NCBI GenBank assembly: GCA_002099365.1
Contig: MSED01000006.1
Span: forward strand, 1,550,001-1,614,000
From: Phialophora verrucosa
Taxonomy: Eukaryota > Ascomycota > Eurotiomycetes > Chaetothyriales > Herpotrichiellaceae
DNA length: 64,000 nt
Reading direction: 5' to 3'
Shown: positions 40,813-51,470 of the stretch, piece after piece
Layout of the letters: the number at the start of each line of letters is the position of its first letter
Position numbering within the stretch: position 1 is the first letter of the stretch
Translations under genes and position numbers: made by a program
Notes under the pieces: generated by a model
Databases searched by the model: none
Seen by the model: only the letters and a program-made list of their open reading frames with translations
What the model was told of the DNA's origin: nothing

Positions 40813-42816
40813 TCATCCGGCTGCATACGTGCTCTTGGCTCGCAGGATTGGACCGTACTTCCAGAGGAGAAGAGGCGCAGGGATACCGAGGCCGATCCCA
40901 ATGAAAGCGAGCATCGAGTTGCCCCAGTCTAGGCCGAGAGCATCGTACATGTACGGCGCGAACAATGGACTGCGGTCGCGTGGTTAGCTCAGCACATTCT
41001 GCAAGACCAGTGACAGGCCAAACACTCACAAGCCAAATCCAGCCAAACTCCGCAAGACCACCGCCGCCCCCACAGCAGAGGCCGCGTATCGCGAATACGC
41101 GTCTACAATATATGTCTGCGTGCACTGGAAGCCCATGATTGTACCGGCCGCAAAGATTGCAGCTCCGATATTAGGCACGATCCAATGAACACTGCTTCTG
41201 GCGCTCCAACCGTATATGAACAGCCCGATCGGTACCAGAATCGCGCCTGGAACCATAAGCGGGACACGAAACTCAGGCATCCCCTCGTTGTTGTTTCGAC
41301 GTTTTAATTTGCGATAGATGCCATCGTTGATGGGTGCGCAAATCTGGGTGCCTAAAAAGAAGCCCACGCCGAGGGAGATGTAGTTGAGCCCACCGATGCC
41401 GACGGATTCGTGGTAGACGTCTTCCCACACGGAGGGAAAGGTGGACAGGACGAGATACATGAGGCCGTACAGATAAGCCCTGCGTGTCATTAGCCGCGAG
41501 TGTTTGGCGAAATGCGGTGGCGTACTCACATGTATAAAGCGAGAACCTGAATGATGGGCTGGGTCCCAAGAAGGCGGAATGGCCGGATAAGGCTCGAACG
41601 AAGGACCTTGCTCAGCGTCCTATCGGGACTTTCCCACTCGGTGTGGTAAAGGGGGTTGCCGGTTTCCTTTCGGAGCTTTTCAGCTCGATCGCTGAGCAAC
41701 TTTGGCGCATATGTTTCTCGTAGATAGATTACGCCGAGAACTTGGATTCCGGCGTCCACAATCGAAGTCGACCAGAAACACCATCTCCATGTTGTCTGCG
41801 GGTCTGTCAGCCTTTGGATGTTGTAAATGCATCTGCCGGAACACCACGCTAACCTTCAAGGCAATGAAGCCGCCCGCTATAGGTCCGACGGCCGGACCGA
41901 GCAACGGGGCAAGGGAGTAGATACTGATGGCCTTACCACGCTCTTCAGCGTGCCAGCAGTCGCTAAGCACCCCACCACCCAGTGCCAGGGGTGCACTTCC
42001 TCCCAATCCGCTCAAGAATCGAAACGCAATGAGCTGACTTTGCGTCTGGGCAAACCCGCATGCAATATTCCAAGCCAAAAAGAACAAGTTCGACAGTTGC
42101 AGAACAACGACTCGGCCGTATATCTCTGACAGAGGACCCAAGAACAGTGGCCCGATGGCGTAGGCGAGGACAAATATGGAAAGTGTCAGGGATAATTCGA
42201 CTTCTTGGGTGACGCCCAAGTCTTGGCCTATTTTTCCCAACGCTGGCGCGACCATGGACGACGAGACAGGAGAAATGAAGGTGAATGAGGAGACGATAAG
42301 CGTTGCTGCCCACCTCTTGCGGAATGTCCAGTTCTTTGGATTGTCAGGGTCGTCGGGCCCATCCCAGGTTACCTGTGGGCGACTGATTAGCTGCTGATGT
42401 GCCAAGAAAGAGTAAACAGCACGTCTTACTAGGTTGGGATCCTTGAGCGATCTGGTCGATTTTTCGGATTTCAAGCCAGGGCGAGTCGGCCCAAGTTCCA
42501 GGTCGCGAGAATTCACCACGCCGAATCGAACCTCCTCCTCGTGCGATTCTCTACTTGCTGATGATATTGTGTCATCGCTACCAAGTGGCGACTCTGGTGC
42601 GTCCATGTCGGCGTTGGTATCGTGGTCGATGCGGTCATCTCGTGTCGCTGAAACGTGATAATGGTGCGAACCATGGTCATCCATAAACTGCGGTGAAAAC
42701 AACTGATGAGATTCATCCTCGGGTGTCGACCTTGCTCGGCTCAAAGACATGCGGAACGGGCGTCTGGCGCGGTTTTCCGGCGCAGTCTGCGTCCGGTTCA
42801 AGTCAGTAGAAGCCAT
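40813..42816 (-). CDS. DHA1-type MFS multidrug transporter
   Basis: Five exons, 42430-42816, 41854-42372, 41530-41795, 41030-41479 and 40813-40969, give 592 residues. This is a 12-helix proton antiporter of the polyamine/drug-efflux branch. A ~135-residue acidic, Ser-rich cytosolic N-terminus precedes VTWDGPDDPDNPKNW, the conserved lead-in to TM1. GPLSEIYGR is the motif-A loop, and SDCWHAEERGKAISIYSLAP and LGPAVGPIAGGF (motif C) follow. The first intron (57 nt, 42373-42429) is in frame and stop-free, so retention would insert 19 residues before VTWDG. All other introns (58, 50, 60 nt) close frame, and the last gives the C-terminal helices ending STYAAG. Substrate unknown. Confidence 0.92.
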
Positions 42817-43538
42817 GATAGGCCTGAAGTTCTAGTCTCGTTATCCGCCTGCAGGAATATATGCAAGACTAAAGCGGAAATGCGGCACGCAGTAGTTTCA
42901 TCGAGGCTCTTGAAGGTTGGGGTGTGGGAAGCGGCCGCGTTGTTATAAAGCATTGCGCGGCTCGAGAATCTGGAGAAAGGACGCCGGCTTTATGCACTAT
43001 GACCGGTGGTGTAGCCATTATTGCCATCCTAGCAGGGTGAAACAATTTCATCCCAGCGTGGCGAGGAGCGAAAAGGTCCTATAGGCACAGATCCAGGTGG
43101 TTTGGGCTGATCGGAACTCGGCACAGGGAAGAGCAAGGAAGGAAGAAGAGGCACACGAGGCATTCTGGTCCGGCCACAAGGTATAACGTCACCTGCGGAG
43201 GCCGTTACCGGGCAGTCAAGCTTCTGATCGGCATGACCGGAGCAGATCTTGATTTCATATGGCGTGCGATGAGTGGCTGGCAACGAGAGAACGAAGCAGC
43301 TGATGAAAAGTCAGTCATCGAAGGACGCAGAATGCGAAACGCCTCGGCGCCGATTCAATCCAGCAAATACTCCGACGCTTACTCATGTATCACGTGCAGA
43401 GACTTCGCCTGCGTCCTCCACGTCTGTGATTCACCGTTGATTCGGCCACGTGACGAGGCAAGCAGCTACCCTGTCGCGCCCGTCTATTATTTCTCGCAGC
43501 ACATTTCGCCTTTTCACTCTCGTCGCCATCCCTCCCGT
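42817..43538. other. Intergenic, no gene seen
   Basis: 722 bp between the DHA1 promoter side and the 3' end of the Hsp70-like gene. Two CACGTG cores occur near 43391 and 43448. Nothing else is recognised. Confidence 0.5.
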
Positions 43539-45751
43539 CTAGTCGTCGAATTTGATATTGGTCTTCCCCACCTCCACCCCGTTAACCATTGATTTGAAGT
43601 TGAGAATGCCGTCTTCCGACCGGAAATCCACCTTCATCTCATAGTTAAAGCGATACACTGTCTTCCGCAGCCTGACACTCCAGCAGGATTCCACCTCATC
43701 GTTCTCAGGATCCCACATGGTCTCAATGACGCCCTCACGCCGGACGCTGAAATGCTCCTCGCGCTCTGGCGGCGAGTCGAGAGGGCAAGAGTAAAGCTCT
43801 AGCGCCGAACAGTTGAGTCCCGGGGTCTCGGTCGAGTGCGAGACATCTTTCGTGATGGAGAAGGACTCATCCAACTCTTGATTCTGGCTGCAGTCAGCTA
43901 TCACCGCTTCACGTGTGCCCATCAGACGGCGGTATCACCTTGAGAACAGCCCAGTGCATTTTGCCCCGGCACATCTTCCGACCATCGAACTTGTGTGTGT
44001 ACGAGTTCGCGTCGTCGTCGATGCCCTCCCGGAAAGCCTCACCCCAGCTCCAGCCATAATTTCGTCTGGCGATAATCGCTTGTGGGCGTATGCCTTCCAA
44101 CCCACGGAGAGCCGCGCCTTTGACAATGGCTGCTTGGCTATCATCGCGTCAACTTTTCTTCTTCTCCAGATTCCCCTGGGTTTATTGCTTACCAGTCTGT
44201 CGGGCACGAAAATCGCTTGATGTTTTTCGCATCGCACCACTGCTTGAGCTCTTGGTTCAGATATGGCGAATCCCCGAAGCCGCCCACGAGGATGAAACGC
44301 TGTTTCAGATGTTAGCACGAATGTAGCTGTTGAGGACAAGAAGAAATCATGGGACCGTACATCGAGCTTCTTTCCGAGCTGCTTCAGTTGAGCCAGCTGC
44401 CCTTCGATCAAAACGACGAGGCCTTTGATGGCAGGTTCGAAGAATCGAACCATTTCCAGTCTACCATCGGTCAGAGCGACTGCGAGCCTGAACGGGACAT
44501 CAGAACACCCACCTTGGAATTTTCACGGTTGCCTCGTCGTCATCGTACTTTGGACTTGCCACGCAATCCATTTCTAGAGGGCCGACTTCGAAGTGCATTT
44601 TATCGACATCTTTGAATCCGAAATTTCTCTTGACACCCTCGAACGATTTCATGAAGACGGAGCCCGGGCCGCGTTTCTTCATATCGATGTTGGTATACGC
44701 ATGACCGAATTGTTTGGTCATCCATTGGACAAACTGCCGGTCAATCGAAGTTGAACCGCATTTTAGACCTGAGAATTATAAGCCGCGCGTTCGACCAGTT
44801 GGGTGACCCTTACCTGTCCCACGGCACTTTTCGCTTAGCTTGAGTGACGGTGTTGTCTGCTGGATCTCATAGGTAACGAGGTCCTATAAGGGAGCCGGGG
44901 TCAGCAACCTGAAGTAGTGGAGAGTCTCTCTTCCTACATACCACTGTTCCTCCCCCACAATCACAGATGAGCACACATTCGCCAGGCTGGGCAGGTTAGC
45001 TGACAGTCAAGCAGACGTATGATTTCAGTACATACTTTCAGCGGGTCAAGGGCAGTGGGCACAAGGTATGGCTTCAGGGCGTACAATGCAGCTGCTTCTG
45101 GCTCCGTGATCATATTGACTTTGTCACCTGGTCGCGACCCGAAGCCTGCTGCGAGCGCTGCTTCTTTCGTGTCCCTTTGCGCTTTGTTTCCCCAGATGGC
45201 CGGCATGGTGATCCAGCATTCCATCGGCATCGCCTGTACGAGAGCTGCGGAACCCAGCTCTTGCTCCAGGCGTAGCATGAGATATTGATACAATTCAGAA
45301 AGGTAATCTTGTGCTACGTCCTTTGCTGATTTGCCAGGCGGCAGCCGCAGGAATCCAGAACCGTACATTTGTTGAAGCAGAGGACCATCGTACTGAGCAG
45401 TATCGACCTCCTTGTCCAGCAATAGCTTGGTCCAGACGTACTGCTTGAGGCTCCTTGTTACCTCGAAGCCCCACTGATTCCGTGTCAAGTTGGCCTTTGT
45501 GTTCTCGTTGCAATAGGCGATGGTTGTTGGTGTCTTCCACGCCTTGTCGCGCTGACCAGGCCAGGCGGACACAATAACGATGTCCTCCCATGTATTGTTG
45601 GAGGTGACGAAGCTAAGTCCTGTCGCGCAAGTTCGTGAGCGCCAAAACGCTCCCGCCAGGGTCACGGCTCACCTGAGTACGTTGTCCCGTAATCCACACC
45701 GACAATAATGCGATGAGCGCCGGCGGTAAGGAAGACCGAGTTTCGAGCCAT
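43539..45751 (-). CDS. Divergent Hsp70-like ATPase (actin-fold)
   Basis: Nine exons, 45673-45751, 45036-45619, 44942-44986, 44814-44883, 44513-44768, 44361-44460, 44193-44299, 43939-44137 and 43539-43883, give 594 residues. The ATPase domain is clear: phosphate-1 GVDYGTTYSG (18-27), phosphate-2 LICDCGGGTVDLVTYEI spanning exons 3 and 4, and the adenosine motif RFILVGGFGDSPYLNQEL (from 379). It resembles HSPA12-like fungal Hsp70 relatives rather than canonical Hsp70. The C-terminal ~190 residues (GWSWGEAF onward) do not resemble the usual substrate-binding domain and lack an EEVD tail. Introns are 45-61 nt. It lies head to head with a coiled-coil gene. A chaperone role is inferred from the fold only. 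Confidence 0.85.
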
Positions 45752-46204
45752 ATTGTTCAGCTTCGTCGGATGGCGATAGCCACGAAACAATTCAACGCTC
45801 GATGCAAATGTCCTGGCGATTGCGCGGCAAGATTTGTGCTTATCTACCGAGCCATTCCCCTAAAACAGGAGTCTGGAGAGTGCTCCGCACGGTTCAACAC
45901 GTGGGACTCGCTTGAAGAGTCGGGAGCCTCATCCCGATCATTTCAGCCGCCTGTTCGTGAAAGTCTAGGTGTGCCTCCCAAAGTTCCTTTTGTCTCAATG
46001 GGGAGGGCGGCCCCATCAGACTAATGCAGGTATGTTTAAAATACACTAGTGTACCAGTAATACCCTGACCGGTTCTGCATGCATCCAAGCGAGGGGTGGC
46101 CTCGACGCCTGGCCGGCTTTTGAAAAGGCCGCCATTTGCATCCTGCGCTGGTCTGAAGTGGTGGGAGCCTCCGTATCTTCCTCACAGCGGACCTTCTCTC
46201 GATC
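45752..46204. promoter_or_regulatory. Divergent promoter, Hsp70-like / coiled-coil gene
   Basis: 453 bp between the two start codons. I see no canonical heat-shock element array or other strong motif. Confidence 0.5.
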
Positions 46205-47853
46205 ATGACAAATCATCCAGCCGACAAAATAATGGAACAGTCGCAAGATACGGAACTTGACGACCGTGGATCTCGCGGAAGCCGCAGAGTACGTATGCCG
46301 AAATCGCGAGATAGGCGCTGATCGAGGTCAAGGGAACTGTGTCCGGCGGACGTCACGAGCCGGAAGGTCGGCAGGACCAACGCGCGCGACCTGAGGAGAC
46401 TCCTCACCAGCAGTCCGGAGCACCACAAGTTCCTCCTAAAGACCATGGCGACCAACAGCAGCCAAAGGGTCGAGGAAATCCCCAAGTAGCAACCCAGTCG
46501 ATTGAATATGAGCCGGGCTCAGTCCATCAAGTCACATTTGCCCCAACGACCCGTAGGGGAGAGAACGAGCAATCTCACAGCAATGTGCTGCAAAAGCACG
46601 AGAAGCAACTGGAAGACGAAATCCGGAAGTTGAAGGAGGAACTCAGCGCCGCGAAGGCCAGGCCCCGATCTAGTGACATGCGTCGATATGAGGACAGAGC
46701 CTCCAACGCGGAGGCCAAGCTAAAGTACGCCAACGACGAGGCTTGCTACTGGAAGTCTCAGTTAGAGCAAGTTTCTCATGAGGCCACGGAGAGCCTTAGA
46801 GACATGGACCAGGAGAGGCAGAGGCTGCAGCGCGACCTCGATCAAAGCGAGGCCAATGTCAGAGCGCTCGTTGAGGCAGCCACCCGTAACATGAGCAGTG
46901 GTCGATGGAACCCACCCCCCGACGACGACATTCGAAATCAGCTTGATCGCCTGTACGGAAATGTGCGCGAGTGGGCGAAGTATTGGGCGATCGACGCCCT
47001 TCCCGAGTATCGCACGCAAGACCCTGAGTTCGTTTCGTTCAAGCAAGACTACTTGGCCCAGTTCGTGTGGGCTAACGACAGAGGAAGTCTGCCTGCTGTC
47101 ATTGACAGCCCAGCGGGCAAGTTCAAGCAGCGTCTTCCTGACCTTCTGCTCACGGCTGCCCTTTCGCACACCATCCACAATGAATTTTTCACGAACTCCT
47201 TCTTCTGCGCGCCGGTGGAGTTCAGGGGTGCTTTGCGGAAGGTCTATGAGGAACTCATATCAGGTACGTAAGATGTGGCTGCAGCAGTAACACATATTGT
47301 CGCTTACGCCGGCTCAGCAAACCAGCGTGAGGCTCATAATTGGCGATGCACCTTTTGGAGAATTCTGAACCCCCCCAAGTCAGGTAAATCTGCCGCCAGC
47401 GACGAATCGGCCACGTTCAAACGCGTCCGGTCCTACTGCGACGAGATCGCCAAAAGCTTCCGGCAGGGTCCTGCAAAGAACTTGCTGCTCCACCGTTCGT
47501 CGCCCAGCGAGGAATCAAAAATCCAGGCAAAACAACTTCGCGAGATTCTAATGAATGCCGCCGAAATTGCCACCGCGCTGTGGACTCAACCGTCGTACAT
47601 CGAATGTATGGGCGTGCAGGAGATGCGACGTCGACAGACCGTGTTTGATGTGTCCTCTCCGGTGATGGAGGCGCATCGGCTCAGCAGGGTCGATCCAGAA
47701 GATCCCAGGCACAATGGCCGGAAAATCATCGCTGTGATCCAGCCCGCGTTACTGGCATTCGACGAGAACGATCCGCTGGGTCTCGACGGTGATGGGTATC
47801 GTGTGCTGTCGAGGGCGAACGTGTTGCTCGACGAGTTGAGCTCGCGGGGTTAG
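46205..47853 (+). CDS. Coiled-coil protein of unknown family
   Basis: Three exons, about 46205-46288, 46333-47263 and 47318-47853, give about 516 residues. The first junction is uncertain: the 3' frame opens at GTG, so an upstream ATG is needed, and an intron of 44 nt (or 38 nt with another acceptor) closes frame. Residues ~30-95 are polar and disordered, ~110-215 form a coiled coil (for example QLEDEIRKLKEELSAAKA). The rest is globular, with landmarks VREWAKYWAIDALPEY, FVWANDRGSLPAVIDSP and FTNSFFCAPVEFRGALRKVY. The last exon runs from ANQREAHNWRCTFWRI to LLDELSSRG. I do not recognise a named domain. Its position between Hsp70-like and GTPase-like genes is suggestive only. Confidence 0.72.
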
Positions 47854-48954
47854 GCTGGCGACGACGTCGAAAGTGAGGCTGAGAAACACGGATTACACGG
47901 TCGATACGCTGTGATACAGTTAGCGCGCCAACGGGGCCTGCCTTAGCGGCTCGTATTCTGCAAGCCTCATTGAGCGGCCACGTCTTCGCCACCCCCAGTT
48001 CGCCAGTTCCCTGCTCTGCCGCATGCCCACGGGAGAAACTTTCAAATCTAATCTGGAAAGAGGGGCCAGAACCTGGGAAACGTTAACCAGCGTAGACACA
48101 CCGTTTGATAGGCTGACTCAAGCACGTCAACGGGATCGGGGTCGGTACGGAGCACCCTTCGTCCTCAAACGTGTTTAAGCTTTTCCTCCCGACCTCCTCA
48201 ACCTCCTCTGGTTCCGTCAGGCTGGCGCTCTCGACATTGCATAATGGCCCGGCCTCGACTCGTTCGAAGGCTTGCTCGTCGCGCCGGCCACACCAGTCTA
48301 CAAGTAATAGTTCAATCTCCCTGCATGAAGCCATTGCATGAGGTTCCACCGAGCTGAAAATAACTTTTTGACTCTGCACTTGGACACGGTCAAGTTGAGA
48401 ACTCGACCCTTTACGCACGAAGAAGCGAGTACAGAGTGTTGGGGTAGCACAGGCACGAGGACGCAGCACTGCCTTACTCCATACGAGTACTCTGTACCTC
48501 CTTAGTCGCTCCACCCACCCCCTCCGCAAGCGAGGTGCAGTACTGGCGAGGCGTCCAGAACATGCCTGCTTCGCCTCTTCTCGCTTCATCAAAAGTATTG
48601 GGTGATGAGCTAGGTGATTAGACGCTGGATGCAAGTTTGCAAGTTGACAGGTAAGTTGCAGCACGCACTCGCGTCTTTTCCGGCCGTCGCCTCCCATGCA
48701 ACAACGGCAGACAGCCCCCACCCGCCAGCCTGATGCCTGAGACCTGATGCCTGAGACCTGATGCCTGACCTCGGATGGCGTTGTAAGAGCCGCACGACAG
48801 TCCAGCCGCCTTTTCGTCCGTCGCACTGTTCTCTCGTTCTCTGGCATTTGTAGGCTTTTAATCAGGTCTCTCTTCTCTCCACGTGGAGGTGCGTAGAAGA
48901 TTTGTCAAATTCAGACATCCTCACATCAGACGCAACACTTTACTTGACTCCAAT
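47854..48954. other. Intergenic with 14-bp tandem repeat
   Basis: About 1.1 kb between two plus-strand genes. A minus-strand frame of 254 codons (48083-48847) starts with ATG but is Arg/Cys-rich and runs through a tandem repeat; I do not accept it as a gene. A TACGAGTACTCTGTAC motif occurs near 48482-48496. Confidence 0.5.
48729..48768. repeat. 14-bp tandem repeat, about three copies
   Basis: CCTGATGCCTGAGA occurs twice in full and once in part, upstream of the GTPase-like gene. Confidence 0.9.
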
Positions 48955-50751
48955 ATGGCGCCAGAAACAGCTCACGACGACGGCGGACGGATGGTCTTCA
49001 TTGCCGTGATGGGCGTCACTGGCGCGGGAAAGAGCACTTTTATCCAGACGGCCAGCGGCGACTCGCGCGTGACAGTCGGGCATGGAAACAAGTCCTGTAA
49101 GTAATACGCGCGCCGGCGGGCGACGTAATGTACTCGCTGGACAAGCTGACTCTATTCACACTCACAGGCACGACGGAGATTGTGCCGTGGCGGTTCAAGC
49201 ACGGGGAGCACGAGATCACGCTGATCGACACGCCGGGGTTCAACGACACGACGCGGGGGGAGACGGAGGTGCTCAAGGAGATTGCCGAGTGGCTCGCGCT
49301 GAAGTACAAGAACGACAACACGCGGCTGTCGGGGATCATCTACATGCACGCGCTGGACGACCGGCGGATGTACGGGTCGACGCTACGTAACCTCAAGATG
49401 TTCCGGCAGCTGTGCGGCGAGGAGCCGATGCGCAACGTCATCTTCACGACGACGGGCTGGGGCACGGCGCGCAAGGCCGAGCAGCTGCCCAAGGCGCTGG
49501 AGAAGGAGAGCGAGCTGTGCACGGACGCGCTCTTCTGGGAGCCCATGCTGCGGCGGGGCGCGCAGACGGCGCGGTTCGAGGACAGCCGCGACTCGGCGCT
49601 GCGCATCGTCGACCGCCTGGTGCCGCGCGCGCCCGTGGTGCTGCAGATCCAGCACGAGATGGTGGACGAGCAGAAGAACCTGATCGACACGGCCGCGGGC
49701 GCGACGGTCAACGAGGAGATCAAGAAGCTCGAGGCGCGCTACCGCGACGAGATCGCCAAGGTCCAGCAGGAGATGCAGGCCGCGCTGCTCGACAAGGACA
49801 ACGAGCTGCACTCGGCGCTCGAGGAGACAAAGACCCGCCTGGAGCACCTGCGCGAGGAGAACCAGCGCGCCCAGGAGCTGCTGCAGTACGAGCGCCGCAA
49901 CGCCGAGCGCCGCCACGACAACGCCATGCAGGACCTGCGCATGGCCCTCGAGTCGCAGAAGCTGTCGGCCCAGCAGAAGGAGGACCAGATGCGCGCCGAG
50001 GCCGCCGCCCAGCGCTACGCCGACCGCATGCGCTTCGACGAGGTCGTCGCCACCATCCGCGCAAACGTCGAAAAGGTAAGGCATGAGGACCGCCTCGCCA
50101 TGGAGGCCGCCATCGCCCGCATGGAGGCCGAGCGGCCCCAGAACAAGCCCCCGAAGGGCGGCGGCGGCGGGAAGAGCGACCGGACCAAACGCCTGTTGTT
50201 GGGACTCCTGCCCACGGTGGGGAGTGTGGCGCTCGCCGCCGTCGGCTTGCCCTTGGGATTCAACCCCTTCTCGGAGTTCATGTGAGTAGGTACAATCGAT
50301 CCTATTCTGGTTTTTCTTGTCGATTCCGTCATCGTTAATCATGCACCAGTCCGTCAGTCGTCGGTCGGTCAGTCGGTCGATCGATCGATGAATGGAGATG
50401 CTTAATCCCGTCCGCCGTTGGCATTGAACCCTCCCACTTTACCTCCCTCACACACTCACACACTCTATCGCGTTGCGTTGCGTTGCGTTGGGTTGTCTTC
50501 CGCTGTATTCATTCCACACCTCGAATATTACCAGTCCGTTGCACGCTAACGCTAACGTGCGTCTTCCCAGACACCTCCTCCGCGAAGAGTTTAACGCGGA
50601 CCAAGACGCGGGCGCAAACGGAGACAACGGTTCCGGATGGGGAGGAGACCAAGGTCAGGACAACGGCAACATGGCATATCCGGATACCAGCGCCAGCGCC
50701 GGTGCGGATACAAATACCGAGTACGAGGTGGAAGAGTACGATGGGCCATGA
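48955..50751 (+). CDS. AIG1-like P-loop G-domain protein with coiled coil and membrane segment
   Basis: Three exons, 48955-49096, 49168-50281 and 50571-50751, give 478 residues. P-loop GVTGAGKST is at 20-28 and the G3 motif LIDTPGFND at 66-74; the expected G4 (NKxD or TxxD) is replaced by FTTTGWG. A long charged coiled coil follows (about 210-375), then a Gly/Lys linker and one hydrophobic segment, RLLLGLLPTVGSVALAAVGL. If the 289-nt intron with tandem CTAAC sites is not spliced, translation stops right after FSEFM; splicing adds 60 acidic residues ending EEYDGP. Exon 2 uses almost only G/C in third positions, unlike the flanking genes. Such proteins resemble AIG1/septin-type GTPases acting at membranes; the role here is unknown. 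Confidence 0.8.
50350..50390. repeat. GTCG/GATC short tandem repeats in intron
   Basis: Imperfect runs of CAGTCGGTCGGTC and GATCGATCGATC lie in the long last intron of the GTPase-like gene; a CGTTG pentamer run follows at 50470-50494. Confidence 0.8.
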
Positions 50752-51470
50752 TTGGCAGTTAATATATGTAGATATGGATGGAGAGTAGGTCACAGGACAG
50801 GACAGGGGGATATTGGATGTACTCGGTACTCCATACTGTTGTGTCAAGGATTGATGATGAGGCGTAGTAAGATATGCTTGACTCCGTCCTCTACGATTCT
50901 CACGACTTTGTACCTTTGTTACAGTCCACCGTACCGATATCAACGTACTGTGACTGTGTACGGAAGCAGTTTTACTTCTTCCGTATAACGTCAAAATCGC
51001 AAGGGAAAGAATGGAGCGAGCTTGAGCTTTCCGGGCCTCGCTGCCGACAGATTCGTCTGAAGTTGCTTTTTCTTCCACAATATTGCGCACCCCACCGAAG
51101 AAACGTGGTTCGTGAATTACTGTACGAGTACCCTGTTAGGTGTCTGTGACATCTTCAACTTTACGGAGTATCCCATACGCATTGCTGCTGCTGCTGGCCT
51201 CGTTGTACAGTAATTTTGACTCGGTGGCCTGAGACTCGATTACTGTTCCGTTCTTTGCACAGCGCGGATTGCCTGCCGGGGTTATGGTAAGTACCTTCTC
51301 GCACCATCATGGACTCTTGACATGTCGCTGAAAACACGAGAAAAAAGAACCTCCTCACTCCGAGCGGTCTCTCATATCGCCCCTTAACACTCTCTGTTCT
51401 GGCTATTTCAGTGACAAAGAACATTGTCCCCGTCTTTCAGCGACCATGCGCTGACCCCCTTCCCCACGAA
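50752..51470. other. Convergent intergenic region
   Basis: 719 bp between the GTPase-like gene and the transcription factor. It contains TGTACGAGTA near 51121-51130 and TTACGGAGTAT near 51161-51171. No gene is seen. Confidence 0.5.

Noticed and set aside
48083..48847. 254-codon ATG frame on the minus strand
   Set aside because: Arg/Cys/Ser-rich, passes through a 14-bp tandem repeat, no domain or splice logic; probably the promoter region of the GTPase-like gene. Its last ~80 codons look somewhat protein-like, so transcript data could revive it.
49383..50342. 319-codon antisense frame
   Set aside because: Mirror of the GTPase-like exon caused by its extreme G/C third-position bias; composition Leu/Arg/Gln/Val-rich and no features.
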